From Sulfurimonas paralvinellae (GTDB taxonomy: Bacteria; Campylobacterota; Campylobacteria; Campylobacterales; Sulfurimonadaceae), in the NCBI RefSeq assembly GCF_014905135.1, contig NZ_CP041406.1, forward strand, positions 1,240,001 through 1,304,000: DNA of 64,000 nucleotides. The letters are read 5' to 3'. A program made the position numbers and the translations under genes. Each line of letters starts with the position of its first letter. The first letter of the stretch is position 1. This document shows positions 37,655-46,895 of the stretch, piece by piece. The notes beneath the pieces are model-generated. The model saw nothing but the letters and a program-made list of their open reading frames with translations, searched no databases and was not told where the DNA came from.

Positions 37655-38197
37655 ATGACTGCAATGGATCTAAAACTCATTAAAATGGTCAGTGACCACT
37701 ACTGGATAAAAAAAGATACAGTAGTGAATAAACTCACCTTTAAGGGGCGTACTTTTTACAATAAATTTGAAAGAGTGAACGCTCCGCTCACGCAATCCGT
37801 TATCAATCAACACTTAAAAGGCGAAATAACGGTTGCACACTCCCTTGTAAACAAAAACAACATTGTTGAAAATATTGTCATAGATTATAATGGAAGGGAT
37901 CCGGAGAGATTTTATCATAAGACGCAACTACTCTTGCGTGAGGAGGGTTTTATCAACTTCACAGCTTATAAGAGCAAAACGGAAGGGCATCTGCATGTTT
38001 ATATTCACAAAGGTCATACAACACTGCAAGAAGCAATTCAAATAGGTAAGATGATAAGTATGAAACTTGCAGCCAAACAACCAAAACAGTGGAGAATGTT
38101 TCCCAACAACGACATGCCGGATGAATACAATATACTTGTTCTTCCGTATGATGTCTATGCCAAGGAGCGAGGCGCTTCCTGGTCAAAGCATATGTAA
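37655..38197 (+). CDS. DUF1882 protein, possible AEP/primase-like fold
   Basis: 180 residues, no membrane segment. The gene follows glyA by 15 bases, as DUF1882 does in C. jejuni. The centre shows an ordered motif pattern: [12 protein letters not shown] (about 45-56), VIDYNG (D77, with N79), then [17 protein letters not shown] (about 104-120, with H112/H114). TOTE-type archaeo-eukaryotic primase domains show the comparable order: a helix ending HLxG, a DFD acidic motif, and an SRSGxGxHxWIFF motif. Here the second acid is Asn, so if the fold is shared the protein may be inactive or bind nucleic acid only. This is inference from motif spacing. Confidence 0.7.
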   Translation: MTAMDLKLIKMVSDHYWIKKDTVVNKLTFKGRTFYNKFERVNAPLTQSVINQHLKGEITVAHSLVNKNNIVENIVIDYNGRDPERFYHKTQLLLREEGFINFTAYKSKTEGHLHVYIHKGHTTLQEAIQIGKMISMKLAAKQPKQWRMFPNNDMPDEYNILVLPYDVYAKERGASWSKHM

Positions 38198-38218
38198 CTT
38201 GATAGTTACATAATTTTT
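38192..38218 (+). terminator. Candidate weak terminator after the DUF1882 gene
   Basis: Perfect 8-bp stem ATGTAACT/AGTTACAT with a TGAT loop followed by AATTTTT. It includes the stop codon of the gene and is A/T-rich, so termination may be partial; a TATA-rich promoter-like stretch for the SPOR gene follows. Confidence 0.45.
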
Positions 38219-38258
38219 CGCTATTATATAGATATAAAATAAAATTCGAGGTAAGATT

Positions 38259-38924
38259 ATGGATGATAAGAACGAACTGAGCGATATCGTACTCAATAAA
38301 GGCAATGCATCGGGATCCAATAAAAAGCTTATATTGGCAGTTGCGACATTAGGTGTAGTTTTAATTATCGTTGTCATGCTCATGAACTCTATGAACTCAG
38401 GGTCAAATGACAACTTACCTCAAGCCGTACTGCCGCCAAAACCTCAAAAAGAAGCAGCACAACAGACACCAAAAGATGAACCGCTTTTTGAAGAAGTTCA
38501 AGTAATGCAGGATGATGCCTCTTCAGATGCCGATTTAGATAAAATCGCGCAGAAACTAAAAGAAGAGAGTGCTGCAGAAGAAGAAAGCAGTGCAGCTGCA
38601 AAACCTGCACCTGTCGCTGTTAAACAACCTGTAAAGAAAGCTGTAAAAAAAGTGACAAAACCTGCACAAAAACCAGCTCCTGTTACACATACAGCTACTG
38701 CATCAGGCAGCTATTATATTCAGGTAGGTTCTTTTTCAAAATATAAACCAAATAAAAAATTCCTTGCTTCCATTAAAAGTTTAGGCTTAAACTATAAATT
38801 TCACAAAGTAGGAACACTGAACAAAGTACTTGTAGGTCCATTTAAAACACGTAAAGAAGCAAACAACGCAAAAAGAGTTCTCCGTGCAAAAGTGGAACCG
38901 GGCGCATTCTTAGTAAAACTGTAA
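38259..38924 (+). CDS. SPOR domain protein
   Basis: 221 residues: short cytoplasmic N-terminus, one membrane helix (about 26-46, LILAVATLGVVLIIVVML), a long Ala/Pro/Lys/Glu-rich linker (about 55-140) and a C-terminal SPOR domain (about 148-221, GSYYIQVGSFSKYKPNKKF ... LVGPFKTRKEANNAKRVL). SPOR domains bind septal denuded glycan strands, so a role in cell division or envelope maintenance is likely. A GAGGTAAG site precedes the ATG. The position between DUF1882 and trpE is the conserved one in Campylobacter. Confidence 0.9.
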   Translation: MDDKNELSDIVLNKGNASGSNKKLILAVATLGVVLIIVVMLMNSMNSGSNDNLPQAVLPPKPQKEAAQQTPKDEPLFEEVQVMQDDASSDADLDKIAQKLKEESAAEEESSAAAKPAPVAVKQPVKKAVKKVTKPAQKPAPVTHTATASGSYYIQVGSFSKYKPNKKFLASIKSLGLNYKFHKVGTLNKVLVGPFKTRKEANNAKRVLRAKVEPGAFLVKL

Positions 38925-38932
38925 AATAGAAT

Positions 38933-40342
38933 ATGATACACTCAAAACAATTTACACTCGACCAGCTTGCACCTATTGCTGTGTACTCAAAAATAAGGGA
39001 GATGTTTTCAAAAGAGATATCTTATCTTTTTGAGAGCGCAGGAGGAAGTGAAGGAAACTACTCATTTATCTGCATCGGTGCAAGAGAACGCTTGCAATAC
39101 ATCAACAATGAAACCGTCTATACGGATAGTAATGGGAACAAGCATACAAAAGCTGAAAACCCTTTTACTTTTTTAAAAGAGTACTATAAAAAAGTAGATA
39201 CAACCATCTATAAAGAAGCGACAAAAGATCTTGGTGTCGGTTATGTTGACGGTTTTATCGGTTATATTGGTTACGATATGGTCAAAGTTTTCGAGCCAAA
39301 ACTTGGAGAGAGCATGGATCATCTTGTTGATGAGCTGCACACACCGGATTTGGACCTTATCCTCCCTAAACTCGTACTAGTCTATTCTCATAAAAATCAT
39401 AAGATCACCCTTGTCTCTACGCTTCAGGAGTATGCTGATAAATTTGAGACTATAGAAGCAGATCTTAAAGGGACATATACCTACAAACATAGAGTTTATA
39501 ATGTTGGTAATGATGCCGGAAGCTACGCACACTCCAAAGAGAAATTTTTTGAGATGATCGACAAGTCAAAAGAGATGATAAAAAGCGGCGATGTCTTTCA
39601 GATCCTAATGACAAACCGTTTTACACGTCATATCCAAGTCGATGCTTTCTCTTTTTATAGAATCTTACGTGCAAAAAACCCCTCTCCCTATATGTTTTTA
39701 ATGGAGTATGAAGATTTTAGCATTGTCGGTTCATCCCCTGAAGTCATGGTACGTCTTACCGATGGAGAGATACTCCTTCGTCCGATTGCAGGAACACGAA
39801 AACGCGGCAGTACAAAAGAGCGTGATAAAGAACTTGAGATCGAACTGCTCAATGATCCAAAAGAACTTGCAGAACATCTTATGCTCATAGACCTTGGACG
39901 TAATGATGTCGGGCGTGTGGCAAAGACAGGTACTGTAAAAGTGGAAGAGATGATGCATATAGAACGTTTTTCTCACGTGATGCATATAGTCTCTGATGTC
40001 GTAGCCGAGCTGCGTGAGGACAAAGATATGTTTGACCTTTTCATGGCGACGTTTACAGCAGGAACGATGACAGGTGCACCAAAAATTCGTGCCATGGAGC
40101 TCATTGCCGAGTATGAAGGTCTCAAACGTGGTTTTTACAGTGGTTCCATTGGTTACTTTGGATTTGATGGTAATATGGACTCTGCCATCACCATACGTAC
40201 AGCACTTGTTACAAAAGACAAGGTTGTGCTTCAAGCCGGTGCCGGTGTTGTTGCAGACAGCATCAAAGAGCTTGAATACCTTGAAGTGAAAAACAAGCTT
40301 GGTGCACTTATTCACTCACTTGAAGATCTAGACAGAAAATAA
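38933..40342 (+). CDS. trpE: Anthranilate synthase component I
   Basis: 469 residues. Chorismate-binding fold with the conserved C-terminal block: PIAGTRKRG, ELAEHLMLIDLGRNDVGRV, FTAGTMTGAPKIRAMELI and GYFGFDGNMDSAITIRTA. The N-terminal LFESAGG segment resembles the tryptophan-binding LLES motif, which favours TrpE over PabB. The glutaminase partner TrpG is not adjacent. The stop shares its last bases with the aroE ATG, so translation is coupled. Confidence 0.88.
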   Translation: MIHSKQFTLDQLAPIAVYSKIREMFSKEISYLFESAGGSEGNYSFICIGARERLQYINNETVYTDSNGNKHTKAENPFTFLKEYYKKVDTTIYKEATKDLGVGYVDGFIGYIGYDMVKVFEPKLGESMDHLVDELHTPDLDLILPKLVLVYSHKNHKITLVSTLQEYADKFETIEADLKGTYTYKHRVYNVGNDAGSYAHSKEKFFEMIDKSKEMIKSGDVFQILMTNRFTRHIQVDAFSFYRILRAKNPSPYMFLMEYEDFSIVGSSPEVMVRLTDGEILLRPIAGTRKRGSTKERDKELEIELLNDPKELAEHLMLIDLGRNDVGRVAKTGTVKVEEMMHIERFSHVMHIVSDVVAELREDKDMFDLFMATFTAGTMTGAPKIRAMELIAEYEGLKRGFYSGSIGYFGFDGNMDSAITIRTALVTKDKVVLQAGAGVVADSIKELEYLEVKNKLGALIHSLEDLDRK

Positions 40343-41133
40343 TGCAGCTCTTTGCTATTTTTGGAGACCCGGTAGCACATTCTCGCAGTCCACTTATGCA
40401 CAATTCTGTCTTTAAACATTGTCATTATCCAGCCTGCTATACACGTGTTCATCTCAAAGATGGTACCCAGTTACGTGAAACATTTTTCAAACTCAAACTC
40501 AGCGGTGCCAATATTACAGTGCCCCATAAAGAAGCAGCCTATGCGGCGTGTGATGAGATACGCGGATTTGCAAACGATGTCGGCGTTGTCAATACCATCA
40601 TCGAAGAAAATGGCAGACTTATCGGATACAATACAGATGCTGACGGTTTTTTATATGCCATCAGTGAGTTTCAAACGATTAAAAAAGTACTGATTCTCGG
40701 TGCAGGTGGAACAGCGAAAGCGCTCAGCCAAAAATTTTTACAAGAGCAAATGGAAGTCTCTGTTCTCAATCGAAGTGAGGGTCGACTTGCCTTTTTCAAA
40801 GAAAGAGGCTGTAAGACCTACACTTGGAATGATGTTCAGCTTGAAAATTATGATTTGGTAGTTAACACGACAAGTGCCGGTCTCAAAGATGAGGAGCTTC
40901 CTGCCCCCGTAGAGATCATCCAAGATCTACTTCACGCAACACGATATGCTGCTGATGCCATATATGGCAAACTAACGCCTTTTTTACAGCTGGCAAAGCA
41001 ATATGGCATTACCTATAAAGATGGTGCAGATATGCTCTTAGGGCAAGGAGTTTTGGCAAATGAACTCTTTGTTCAAAACAAACTCTCAAAAAACGAGATT
41101 GAAAAGTTTATGAAAAAAAGCTTTGCACTTTAA
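40342..41133 (+). CDS. aroE: Shikimate dehydrogenase
   Basis: 263 residues. N-terminal substrate domain with FGDPVAHSRSPLMHN and NITVPHKE (catalytic Lys), a Rossmann domain with GAGGTAKAL, then NTTSAGL and DGADMLLGQG. It reduces 3-dehydroshikimate with NADPH. Slightly shorter than many AroE, as in other Campylobacterota. The ATG overlaps the trpE stop, and the 3' end overlaps convergent pldA by four bases. Confidence 0.95.
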   Translation: MQLFAIFGDPVAHSRSPLMHNSVFKHCHYPACYTRVHLKDGTQLRETFFKLKLSGANITVPHKEAAYAACDEIRGFANDVGVVNTIIEENGRLIGYNTDADGFLYAISEFQTIKKVLILGAGGTAKALSQKFLQEQMEVSVLNRSEGRLAFFKERGCKTYTWNDVQLENYDLVVNTTSAGLKDEELPAPVEIIQDLLHATRYAADAIYGKLTPFLQLAKQYGITYKDGADMLLGQGVLANELFVQNKLSKNEIEKFMKKSFAL

Positions 41134-42035
41134 CGTGAAAAGCTAAAACCGATGGAAAATTTCGTTACCTCTCTGTTGTAATCCACTAAAGATTCAACAT
41201 AACCATTAAAGAATTTTACATACAAATAGGTATCATGCGGCAGAGGATATGAATATGTTGCTTCCACTGCGCCTTTTAAACTGCTTATATTACCACGAAC
41301 CATAAAAGTAAACATATGCTCATTGTAAAAATAGGTAAATTTCGCTTTGGTATAACCCAAATATTTCATAATATCTGGATTATCAGTCAAATCTTCAGAT
41401 CCCAAATAAGGTGTCATAAGTGTCAAATCTGTTAGAAGAGTACCGTGTTGCAGGGTTAATGTAGTGTAAAGATAATTAATGCTCTTAGAGAGATTATAAC
41501 CATTGAAGAAAGGAATATTTGTTGTATTGGGCTGTCCATTGGATTGATGAGCAATTGCAAATTTTAACGAACGCATATTTAAACCAGAAGTTTTGTCGCT
41601 TATTGGAAAAACAACAAAGCCTTCCGGGTTATAAATACTTTCTCTAAACGGTGACGAGTTAATATATATCTGCCAAAAAGCTCTATGTGTATAGGAAACA
41701 TAATACTTTTCATGCAATCCAAAAAGATCATCAGCAATTTTAAGCTTTAAACTCACCTGCAGTTCCGCTTCTTTATTGTCATAAGTAACAGTAGGTTTAT
41801 GAGAAATATATCTGCTGTTAGCAATGCCAAAAGGCAGAATATAATTGGAACGGTATGGTTTAAGACCAAAGTCACCATCAAGCCAATGCTGCATATTCTC
41901 TTTCGATCTGTCATTTTGAACATTTTCAATATTGATCTGACTCTTCGTCTCATCTACTTTTTTAACTTCACATACAGCAGCTGTCTCTGCAAAGAGAGAT
42001 GCACTTAAAAGCAGTAGTAAATAAAATCTAATCAT
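41130..42035 (-). CDS. pldA: Outer membrane phospholipase A (OMPLA)
   Basis: 301 residues. Signal peptide (about 1-16), then a 12-strand beta-barrel ending in aromatic FSFSR, a typical outer membrane C-terminus. The catalytic motif is H163-x-S165 in AIAHQSNGQ, the same as the His/Ser pair of E. coli OMPLA (HxSNG). It hydrolyses phospholipid that reaches the outer leaflet and needs calcium and dimerisation. The gene follows recR with a 4-base overlap; the functional link is unclear. Confidence 0.88.
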   Translation of the reverse strand: MIRFYLLLLLSASLFAETAAVCEVKKVDETKSQINIENVQNDRSKENMQHWLDGDFGLKPYRSNYILPFGIANSRYISHKPTVTYDNKEAELQVSLKLKIADDLFGLHEKYYVSYTHRAFWQIYINSSPFRESIYNPEGFVVFPISDKTSGLNMRSLKFAIAHQSNGQPNTTNIPFFNGYNLSKSINYLYTTLTLQHGTLLTDLTLMTPYLGSEDLTDNPDIMKYLGYTKAKFTYFYNEHMFTFMVRGNISSLKGAVEATYSYPLPHDTYLYVKFFNGYVESLVDYNREVTKFSIGFSFSR

Positions 42036-42601
42036 ACTCTCACCCTGTCTTCCAATGCTCTCGTTAAAGAGAGCAGATCAATATTTTCCAAACTCACTCC
42101 TGTCGGCACACCCTGTGCTATTTTTGAAAAGTTAACACTGTATTGACTCAGTTTATCTTCTATGTAAAGAATAACCGCATCGTTAGCAATAGAAGGTGTC
42201 AAGGCAAAAAGCACTTCACTGATGCCATTTTTAACAATATCTTCTAAATGAGATACGGAGAACTCTTCTAAAGAATCAAGCACAAAATACCTGCCGTCAA
42301 AAAGAGCATTCTCTTCTAACAGCAAAATATCTTTGGCATTCTCGACAATACATAAAAGCGTAGCATCCCTTGTCTCATCTGCACAGATATGACACAGTTC
42401 ATCTTCACTCATGCCGCCGCAGATACGGCACTTTTTCAGACTGCCTATGGCATCTTCTATGGCATGTGATATTTTCAGCCCCGCATAGGTATCGTTCATT
42501 ATCATGAAATAGGCCAGACGCGTTGCAGACTTCTTACCGATAGTCGGCAGCTCCTGCAGTGCATCAACCAGTCTGTTGAATTTTTCCAATGCGTTATTCA
42601 T
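42032..42601 (-). CDS. recR: Recombination mediator RecR
   Basis: 189 residues. Helix-hairpin-helix N-terminus (LPTIGKKSATRLAYF), C4 zinc site (CRICGG..CHIC, about 57-72), then a Toprim domain (from about 78, CIVENAKDILLLEE) and the C-terminal Walker-like helix region (IAQGVPTGVSLENIDLLSL). RecR loads RecA with RecO and RecF-type partners at gaps. Overlaps mltA by eight bases and pldA by four, so the three are coupled. Confidence 0.94.
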   Translation of the reverse strand: MNNALEKFNRLVDALQELPTIGKKSATRLAYFMIMNDTYAGLKISHAIEDAIGSLKKCRICGGMSEDELCHICADETRDATLLCIVENAKDILLLEENALFDGRYFVLDSLEEFSVSHLEDIVKNGISEVLFALTPSIANDAVILYIEDKLSQYSVNFSKIAQGVPTGVSLENIDLLSLTRALEDRVRV

Positions 42602-43694
42602 TCTTCTCTTTCTCTTTTGGTAACAACAGCCATAACTTCAGTGGTGCTTTAAGATGCCCGGCAAGCGCTAAAGCTTCCTCTCCGCTGCCGACAAAAAGAT
42701 CCGCTCTCACAGTTCCTTTGATGGCACCGCCCGTATCTTGAGCAAATACAATTTTGTTTATTTTTGTGTTATTTAAATCTGCGTGCAAGTATAACATACT
42801 TCCAAGTGAAATGTAACGTTTATCTACAGCAATTGAACGCATAGGTGTCAATTCTACACCCAAAGCCCCTGTTGCCCCATGTTCTCTTTTTGAAAAAAAG
42901 ACCATTGAATTATTATAGTTAAGCACTTCATCTATACGGTCAGGGTGCTCACGCAGCCACTCTCTGATACTTTGCAGTGAAACCTCTTCTAAAGAGAGCT
43001 CATTTTTCTTGACGAGATATTTTCCTATGGAACGGTATTTATAACCATTTTGATTGTCATAACCTAAATAAAAGGAGCTATTGTCATCAAGTTTTGCTAT
43101 ACCCGAACCCTGAACTTCCAAAAAGAATTTATCTATCTCAGAATCACAATAACACAAGACCGAAGCATTGAGTTCATTTGTTTTGGCTTCGCCTCTTGTC
43201 AAGTATGGGATAACCCTGTTTCCATCCAGTCTTCCTCTTAGTCTGTAATGTTTCAATTCCGGATAAATTTGAGAGAGATCGACCACAACCAAATCTTTTG
43301 GCGTTGCATAGACAGGGTACTTATATCGATCTGATTTTTGATATGATGCATGAATCTCTGCTTCATAGTAACCTGTTAAAAGCCCGGTATCATCTTCTTT
43401 GTCATTTACTATTTGGTAAGCTTGAAAATTCTCTCGGATAAATGTTTCTACATCACTTACATACTTAGCTTCATTACATAAGTTTTCATAAATTTCAAAC
43501 GCTTTTTTTGTCTGACAGTTCTTTTGAAAACTCTGCAAAACCGCATCGAAGTTTTCTGCATTAAATTCCGGCAATGTTTCTATAGCAACCGGCTTCAGTC
43601 TTGTATGAGGAAACTCTTTAAATATCACAGCCGGTTTTTTGGAACAGGATAAAAAAAGTAGAGAAATGCATAAAAGAAATATTGCTGTTTTCAT
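42594..43694 (-). CDS. mltA: Membrane-bound lytic transglycosylase A (MltA)
   Basis: 366 residues. Signal peptide with lipobox LFLSC (about residue 17) gives an outer membrane lipoprotein. The MltA domain starts about residue 105 with LTGYYEAEIHAS, and a 3D domain follows with FFLEVQGSGI and VAQDTGGAIKG with catalytic Asp. It cleaves peptidoglycan glycan strands. Length and domain order are normal. It is divergent from dnaJ. Confidence 0.93.
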   Translation of the reverse strand: MKTAIFLLCISLLFLSCSKKPAVIFKEFPHTRLKPVAIETLPEFNAENFDAVLQSFQKNCQTKKAFEIYENLCNEAKYVSDVETFIRENFQAYQIVNDKEDDTGLLTGYYEAEIHASYQKSDRYKYPVYATPKDLVVVDLSQIYPELKHYRLRGRLDGNRVIPYLTRGEAKTNELNASVLCYCDSEIDKFFLEVQGSGIAKLDDNSSFYLGYDNQNGYKYRSIGKYLVKKNELSLEEVSLQSIREWLREHPDRIDEVLNYNNSMVFFSKREHGATGALGVELTPMRSIAVDKRYISLGSMLYLHADLNNTKINKIVFAQDTGGAIKGTVRADLFVGSGEEALALAGHLKAPLKLWLLLPKEKEKNE

Positions 43695-43739
43695 AGGAAG
43701 GATTATACCTTAGCAGACAAAAAATCAAATAAAATAAGG

Positions 43740-43745
43740 TATAAT
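43740..43745 (+). promoter_or_regulatory. -10 element TATAAT of dnaJ
   Basis: TATAAT 33 bases before the dnaJ ATG, with an AGGATAA ribosome site between. No CIRCE or HspR repeat was recognised in the gap. Confidence 0.55.
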
Positions 43746-43778
43746 TTCAAAAAAAATTTGACTACAGGATAATCATTA

Positions 43779-44903
43779 ATGGAAGAATTAAGCTATTATG
43801 AGATTTTAGAAGTATCACAAGACGCAGATAAGGCGACGATCAAAAAAGCTTACAGAAAAATGGCAAAGAAATATCACCCAGATAAAAATGCAGGTGATAA
43901 AGAGGCTGAGCATATGTTTAAACTCATCAATGAGGCATATCAATGTCTCAGCGATGACCAACAGCGAAGCATCTATGACCGTTACGGAAAAGAAGGACTT
44001 CAAGGAATGGGAGGCGGAGGCGGACACTCTTCTGCCGGCTTTGATGACCTTGGTGCTATATTTGAGGAGATGTTCAGCGGTTTTGGCGGAGGAGGAAGAA
44101 GACGTCAGAACCCTGCGGATATGGAAAAATACCCTCTCGATATGAATATAGACATGACTATAAGCTTTCAAGAAGCGGTCTTTGGATGTGAAAAAGAGAT
44201 AGAGTACAGATACAAAAAATCCTGTGAAGCATGTAAAGGAACAGGGGCAAAAGACGGTAAACTCTCTACCTGCCAGCAATGTAAAGGGCAAGGACAGGTT
44301 TATATGAAACAGGGCTTCATGACCTTTTCACAGACATGTCCTGTATGTCACGGTACAGGTTCTTCAGCAACAGAAAAATGTAAACAATGTCACGGTGCCG
44401 GTTATGAAGAGGTAAAAGAGACAATCACTGTCACTGTTCCACAAGGAATCGACAGCGGAAACCGTCTACGTGTTTCAGGCAAAGGAAATATTGGTAAAAA
44501 TGGCCGCAGAGGTGATCTTTATATCACTTTTGATGTCAGGCCTGACAAGCACTTCATCAGAAATGACAATGATGTATATATTGAAATACCTGTCTTTTTC
44601 ACACAGGCTGTCAAAGGCGATATACTGACAATTCCTTCACTTACAGGAGAGTTGGAGCTGAAACTTCAAATAGGCACGAAAGACAAACAGCGCTACACTT
44701 TTAGAGGTGAAGGTATCGAGGATGTCCATGGACACGGTAAAGGAGATCTTATCGCCATTGTTGACATTCAGTATCCTAAGAAACTAAGCGATGAGCAGTT
44801 GGAACTTTTAAATAAACTGCAGGAATCTTTCGGTGTTGAGTCAAAACCGCATGAAGGTGTTCTTGATTCTGTCATTGACAAAATGAAAAGCTGGTTCAAA
44901 TAG
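43779..44903 (+). CDS. dnaJ: Chaperone DnaJ
   Basis: 374 residues. J domain with HPD (YHPDKN, about 34-39), Gly/Phe-rich linker (about 75-110), four zinc repeats CEACKGTG, CQQCKGQG, CPVCHGTG and CKQCHGAG, and two C-terminal substrate domains. A complete type I Hsp40, stimulating DnaK ATPase. It stands alone with a downstream class II aldolase gene one base away. dnaK and grpE are not in the window. Confidence 0.96.
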   Translation: MEELSYYEILEVSQDADKATIKKAYRKMAKKYHPDKNAGDKEAEHMFKLINEAYQCLSDDQQRSIYDRYGKEGLQGMGGGGGHSSAGFDDLGAIFEEMFSGFGGGGRRRQNPADMEKYPLDMNIDMTISFQEAVFGCEKEIEYRYKKSCEACKGTGAKDGKLSTCQQCKGQGQVYMKQGFMTFSQTCPVCHGTGSSATEKCKQCHGAGYEEVKETITVTVPQGIDSGNRLRVSGKGNIGKNGRRGDLYITFDVRPDKHFIRNDNDVYIEIPVFFTQAVKGDILTIPSLTGELELKLQIGTKDKQRYTFRGEGIEDVHGHGKGDLIAIVDIQYPKKLSDEQLELLNKLQESFGVESKPHEGVLDSVIDKMKSWFK

Positions 44904-44904
44904 C

Positions 44905-45495
44905 ATGAACAAACAGCATCTGAAAGATCAGCTCTCAACACTGGCTCTGTCCATGTTCAGAAAAGATTTTTTCGGAATATATCACGGCTCGCTCTCTGCA
45001 AAGACAGAGACCAGCCGTTTTCTTATCAATACAAAAGAGGCCGTTTTTGATGCCATTGACAATGATGCCCTTATAGAGCTCTATTTTAAGAAAGACTATC
45101 GTTGGAATCAGGCAAGTATCGATGCCAGCATTCATCAAAGTATCTATTCACAAATTTCAGAAGCGAAGTTTATCTGTTTTACTATGCCGCAGTTTACCAC
45201 CGCTTACTCACTTGAGCATAATATTATCACACCGAAAGATTATTTCGGTCATCGAGAAATCGGTTTTATAGAGATCTTTGATCCAAAGCAGTTTGAAGAC
45301 TGGTATGAACGAGCTCAAAGTGAAATAGCCTACTACTTTCAAAGTAAAAAAACAAATATCATGGTCATCCGCGGTTACGGTGTCTATACCTATAGCAGAG
45401 ACATGCATGAAATGGCAAAGCAGCTGGCCATTTTAGAAAAAAGCTGTCGTTTGCTGATGCTGGAGAAAGGGACATCTTCCGTCTTTGATGATTAA
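44905..45495 (+). CDS. Class II aldolase/adducin family protein
   Basis: 196 residues. Aldolase II fold with GIYHGSLSAKTETSRFLINTKEAVFDAID near the start, but the paired His metal ligands of the sugar aldolases (HxH) are not evident; the relevant segment is HNIITPKDYFGHREIGF. So it may be a non-enzymatic or altered member. The gene follows dnaJ by a single base, an uncommon pairing. It is convergent with bioA with nine bases between. Confidence 0.7.
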   Translation: MNKQHLKDQLSTLALSMFRKDFFGIYHGSLSAKTETSRFLINTKEAVFDAIDNDALIELYFKKDYRWNQASIDASIHQSIYSQISEAKFICFTMPQFTTAYSLEHNIITPKDYFGHREIGFIEIFDPKQFEDWYERAQSEIAYYFQSKKTNIMVIRGYGVYTYSRDMHEMAKQLAILEKSCRLLMLEKGTSSVFDD

Positions 45496-45504
45496 AATCA
45501 GTTT

Positions 45505-46800
45505 TTAAAGCTCTTTTATCGCAGAGTAAGCCACATCCATCATTGTTTTTATCTCATCTTCTGTAATAATATACGGCGGCATAAAATAAACGATATGTCC
45601 AAGCGGACGCAATAAAACGCCATGTTTTAACCCATATTCATAAACTTTCAGTCCAATACGCTCCTCAGCCTTATAGCCTTGTAGCTCAACCGCACAGACC
45701 ATTCCCGTTTGTCTGACTTGGGCAACATTTTCAAGACTTTCAAACTTTTTGAGCTGCTGCGTCATAAATGCAGCCTTTTGCCTGTTTTTTTCAATGATGT
45801 CATCATTTTCAAAAATATCCAAAGTGGCATTTGCCGCGGCACAGGCGAGCGCATTACCCGTATAGGAGTGCGAATGCAAAAAGGCTTTATGTTCATTGTA
45901 ATCACAGTAAAACTTTGCATAGATATCATCGGATGTAAGGACAACTGAAAGTGGAAGATAACCCCCTGTCAAACCTTTAGAAAGCACTAAAAAATCAGGA
46001 GAAATGCCTGCTTTTTCACAGGCAAAAAGCTCACCTGTACGCCCAAAACCGACCATCACTTCATCAGCGATAAGATGGATATTGTATTGACTGCATATCT
46101 CACGCAAGAGCACCAAAAAATGGGGATGATACATATGCATATACCCTGCCCCTTGAATCAAAGGCTCAACGATGATGGCACTGATCTCATCAGCTCTGTT
46201 TTGACATAAGATCTCAAACTCTTTTGCTGCGTCTGCAGCACTCTCTTTACTCATATCTTTTGGTACAGGCGTTTGTATGGTCTGCATTAAAAGCGGCTCG
46301 TAGGTATCTTTATAGAGTTCTACATCACCAACACTCAGCGCTCCTATTGTCTCACCGTGATAAGAGTTTGTGAGTGAGACAAAAAGCGGTTTTTTCTCGC
46401 CACTGTTGAGATGAGCATGATAACTCATCTTGAGTGCCACTTCTACAGCCGAAGAGCCGTTATCAGAATAAAAACACTTCTGCAGACCATCAGGTGTTAG
46501 TTTTACAAGGCGTTCAGAAAGGCATATAACCTGCTCATGTGTAAAACCTGCAAGTATAACATGTTCTAATGTGTCAAGCTGTTCTTTCACTTTCTCGTTG
46601 ATATAACTGTTAGTATGCCCGAACATGTTAACCCACCATGAGCTTATTGCATCTATGTAACGATTGCCTTCAAAATCCTCAAGATAGATGCCATGGGCTT
46701 TTTTTATCGGTATAAGCGGCAGTCTTTCATGATCTTTCATCTGTGTACAAGGGTGCCAAAGTACATCTAAATCTCTGTTTTTCAATTCTTCATTTTTCAT
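45505..46800 (-). CDS. bioA: Adenosylmethionine-8-amino-7-oxononanoate aminotransferase
   Basis: 431 residues from the ATG at MKNEELKNRD; a 12-residue longer reading from TTG is possible. Class III PLP aminotransferase with the BioA opening VLWHPCTQMKDHE, SSWWVNMFGH, YSDNGSSAVEVALKM, the Asp in HLIADEVMVGFGRTG and the Schiff-base Lys in VLSKGLTGGYLPL. It makes 7,8-diaminopelargonic acid in biotin synthesis, which serves OadA/PycB biotinylation. Divergent from ppiD-like with a 24-base palindromic segment between. Confidence 0.95.
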   Translation of the reverse strand: MKNEELKNRDLDVLWHPCTQMKDHERLPLIPIKKAHGIYLEDFEGNRYIDAISSWWVNMFGHTNSYINEKVKEQLDTLEHVILAGFTHEQVICLSERLVKLTPDGLQKCFYSDNGSSAVEVALKMSYHAHLNSGEKKPLFVSLTNSYHGETIGALSVGDVELYKDTYEPLLMQTIQTPVPKDMSKESAADAAKEFEILCQNRADEISAIIVEPLIQGAGYMHMYHPHFLVLLREICSQYNIHLIADEVMVGFGRTGELFACEKAGISPDFLVLSKGLTGGYLPLSVVLTSDDIYAKFYCDYNEHKAFLHSHSYTGNALACAAANATLDIFENDDIIEKNRQKAAFMTQQLKKFESLENVAQVRQTGMVCAVELQGYKAEERIGLKVYEYGLKHGVLLRPLGHIVYFMPPYIITEDEIKTMMDVAYSAIKEL

Positions 46801-46847
46801 AAGCAAATTATATCTTTTATCTCCTCTCTTTATCAAGTTTAAAGGCG

Positions 46848-46871
46848 AATTTACATAGAATTACGTAAATT
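46848..46871. promoter_or_regulatory. Inverted repeat AATTTAC-N10-GTAAATT between bioA and the PpiD-like gene
   Basis: Seven-base perfect arms in the divergent gap. A possible operator for bioA; it does not clearly match known BirA, BioR or BioQ consensus sites. Palindrome alone is weak evidence. Confidence 0.35.
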
Positions 46872-46895
46872 TGAAGATGAAGGTTTTTTAATATT

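Noticed and set aside
39731-40315. A 194-codon open frame on the minus strand
   Set aside because: Fully opposite the conserved trpE 3' end; composition is Cys/His-rich antisense and has no family match.
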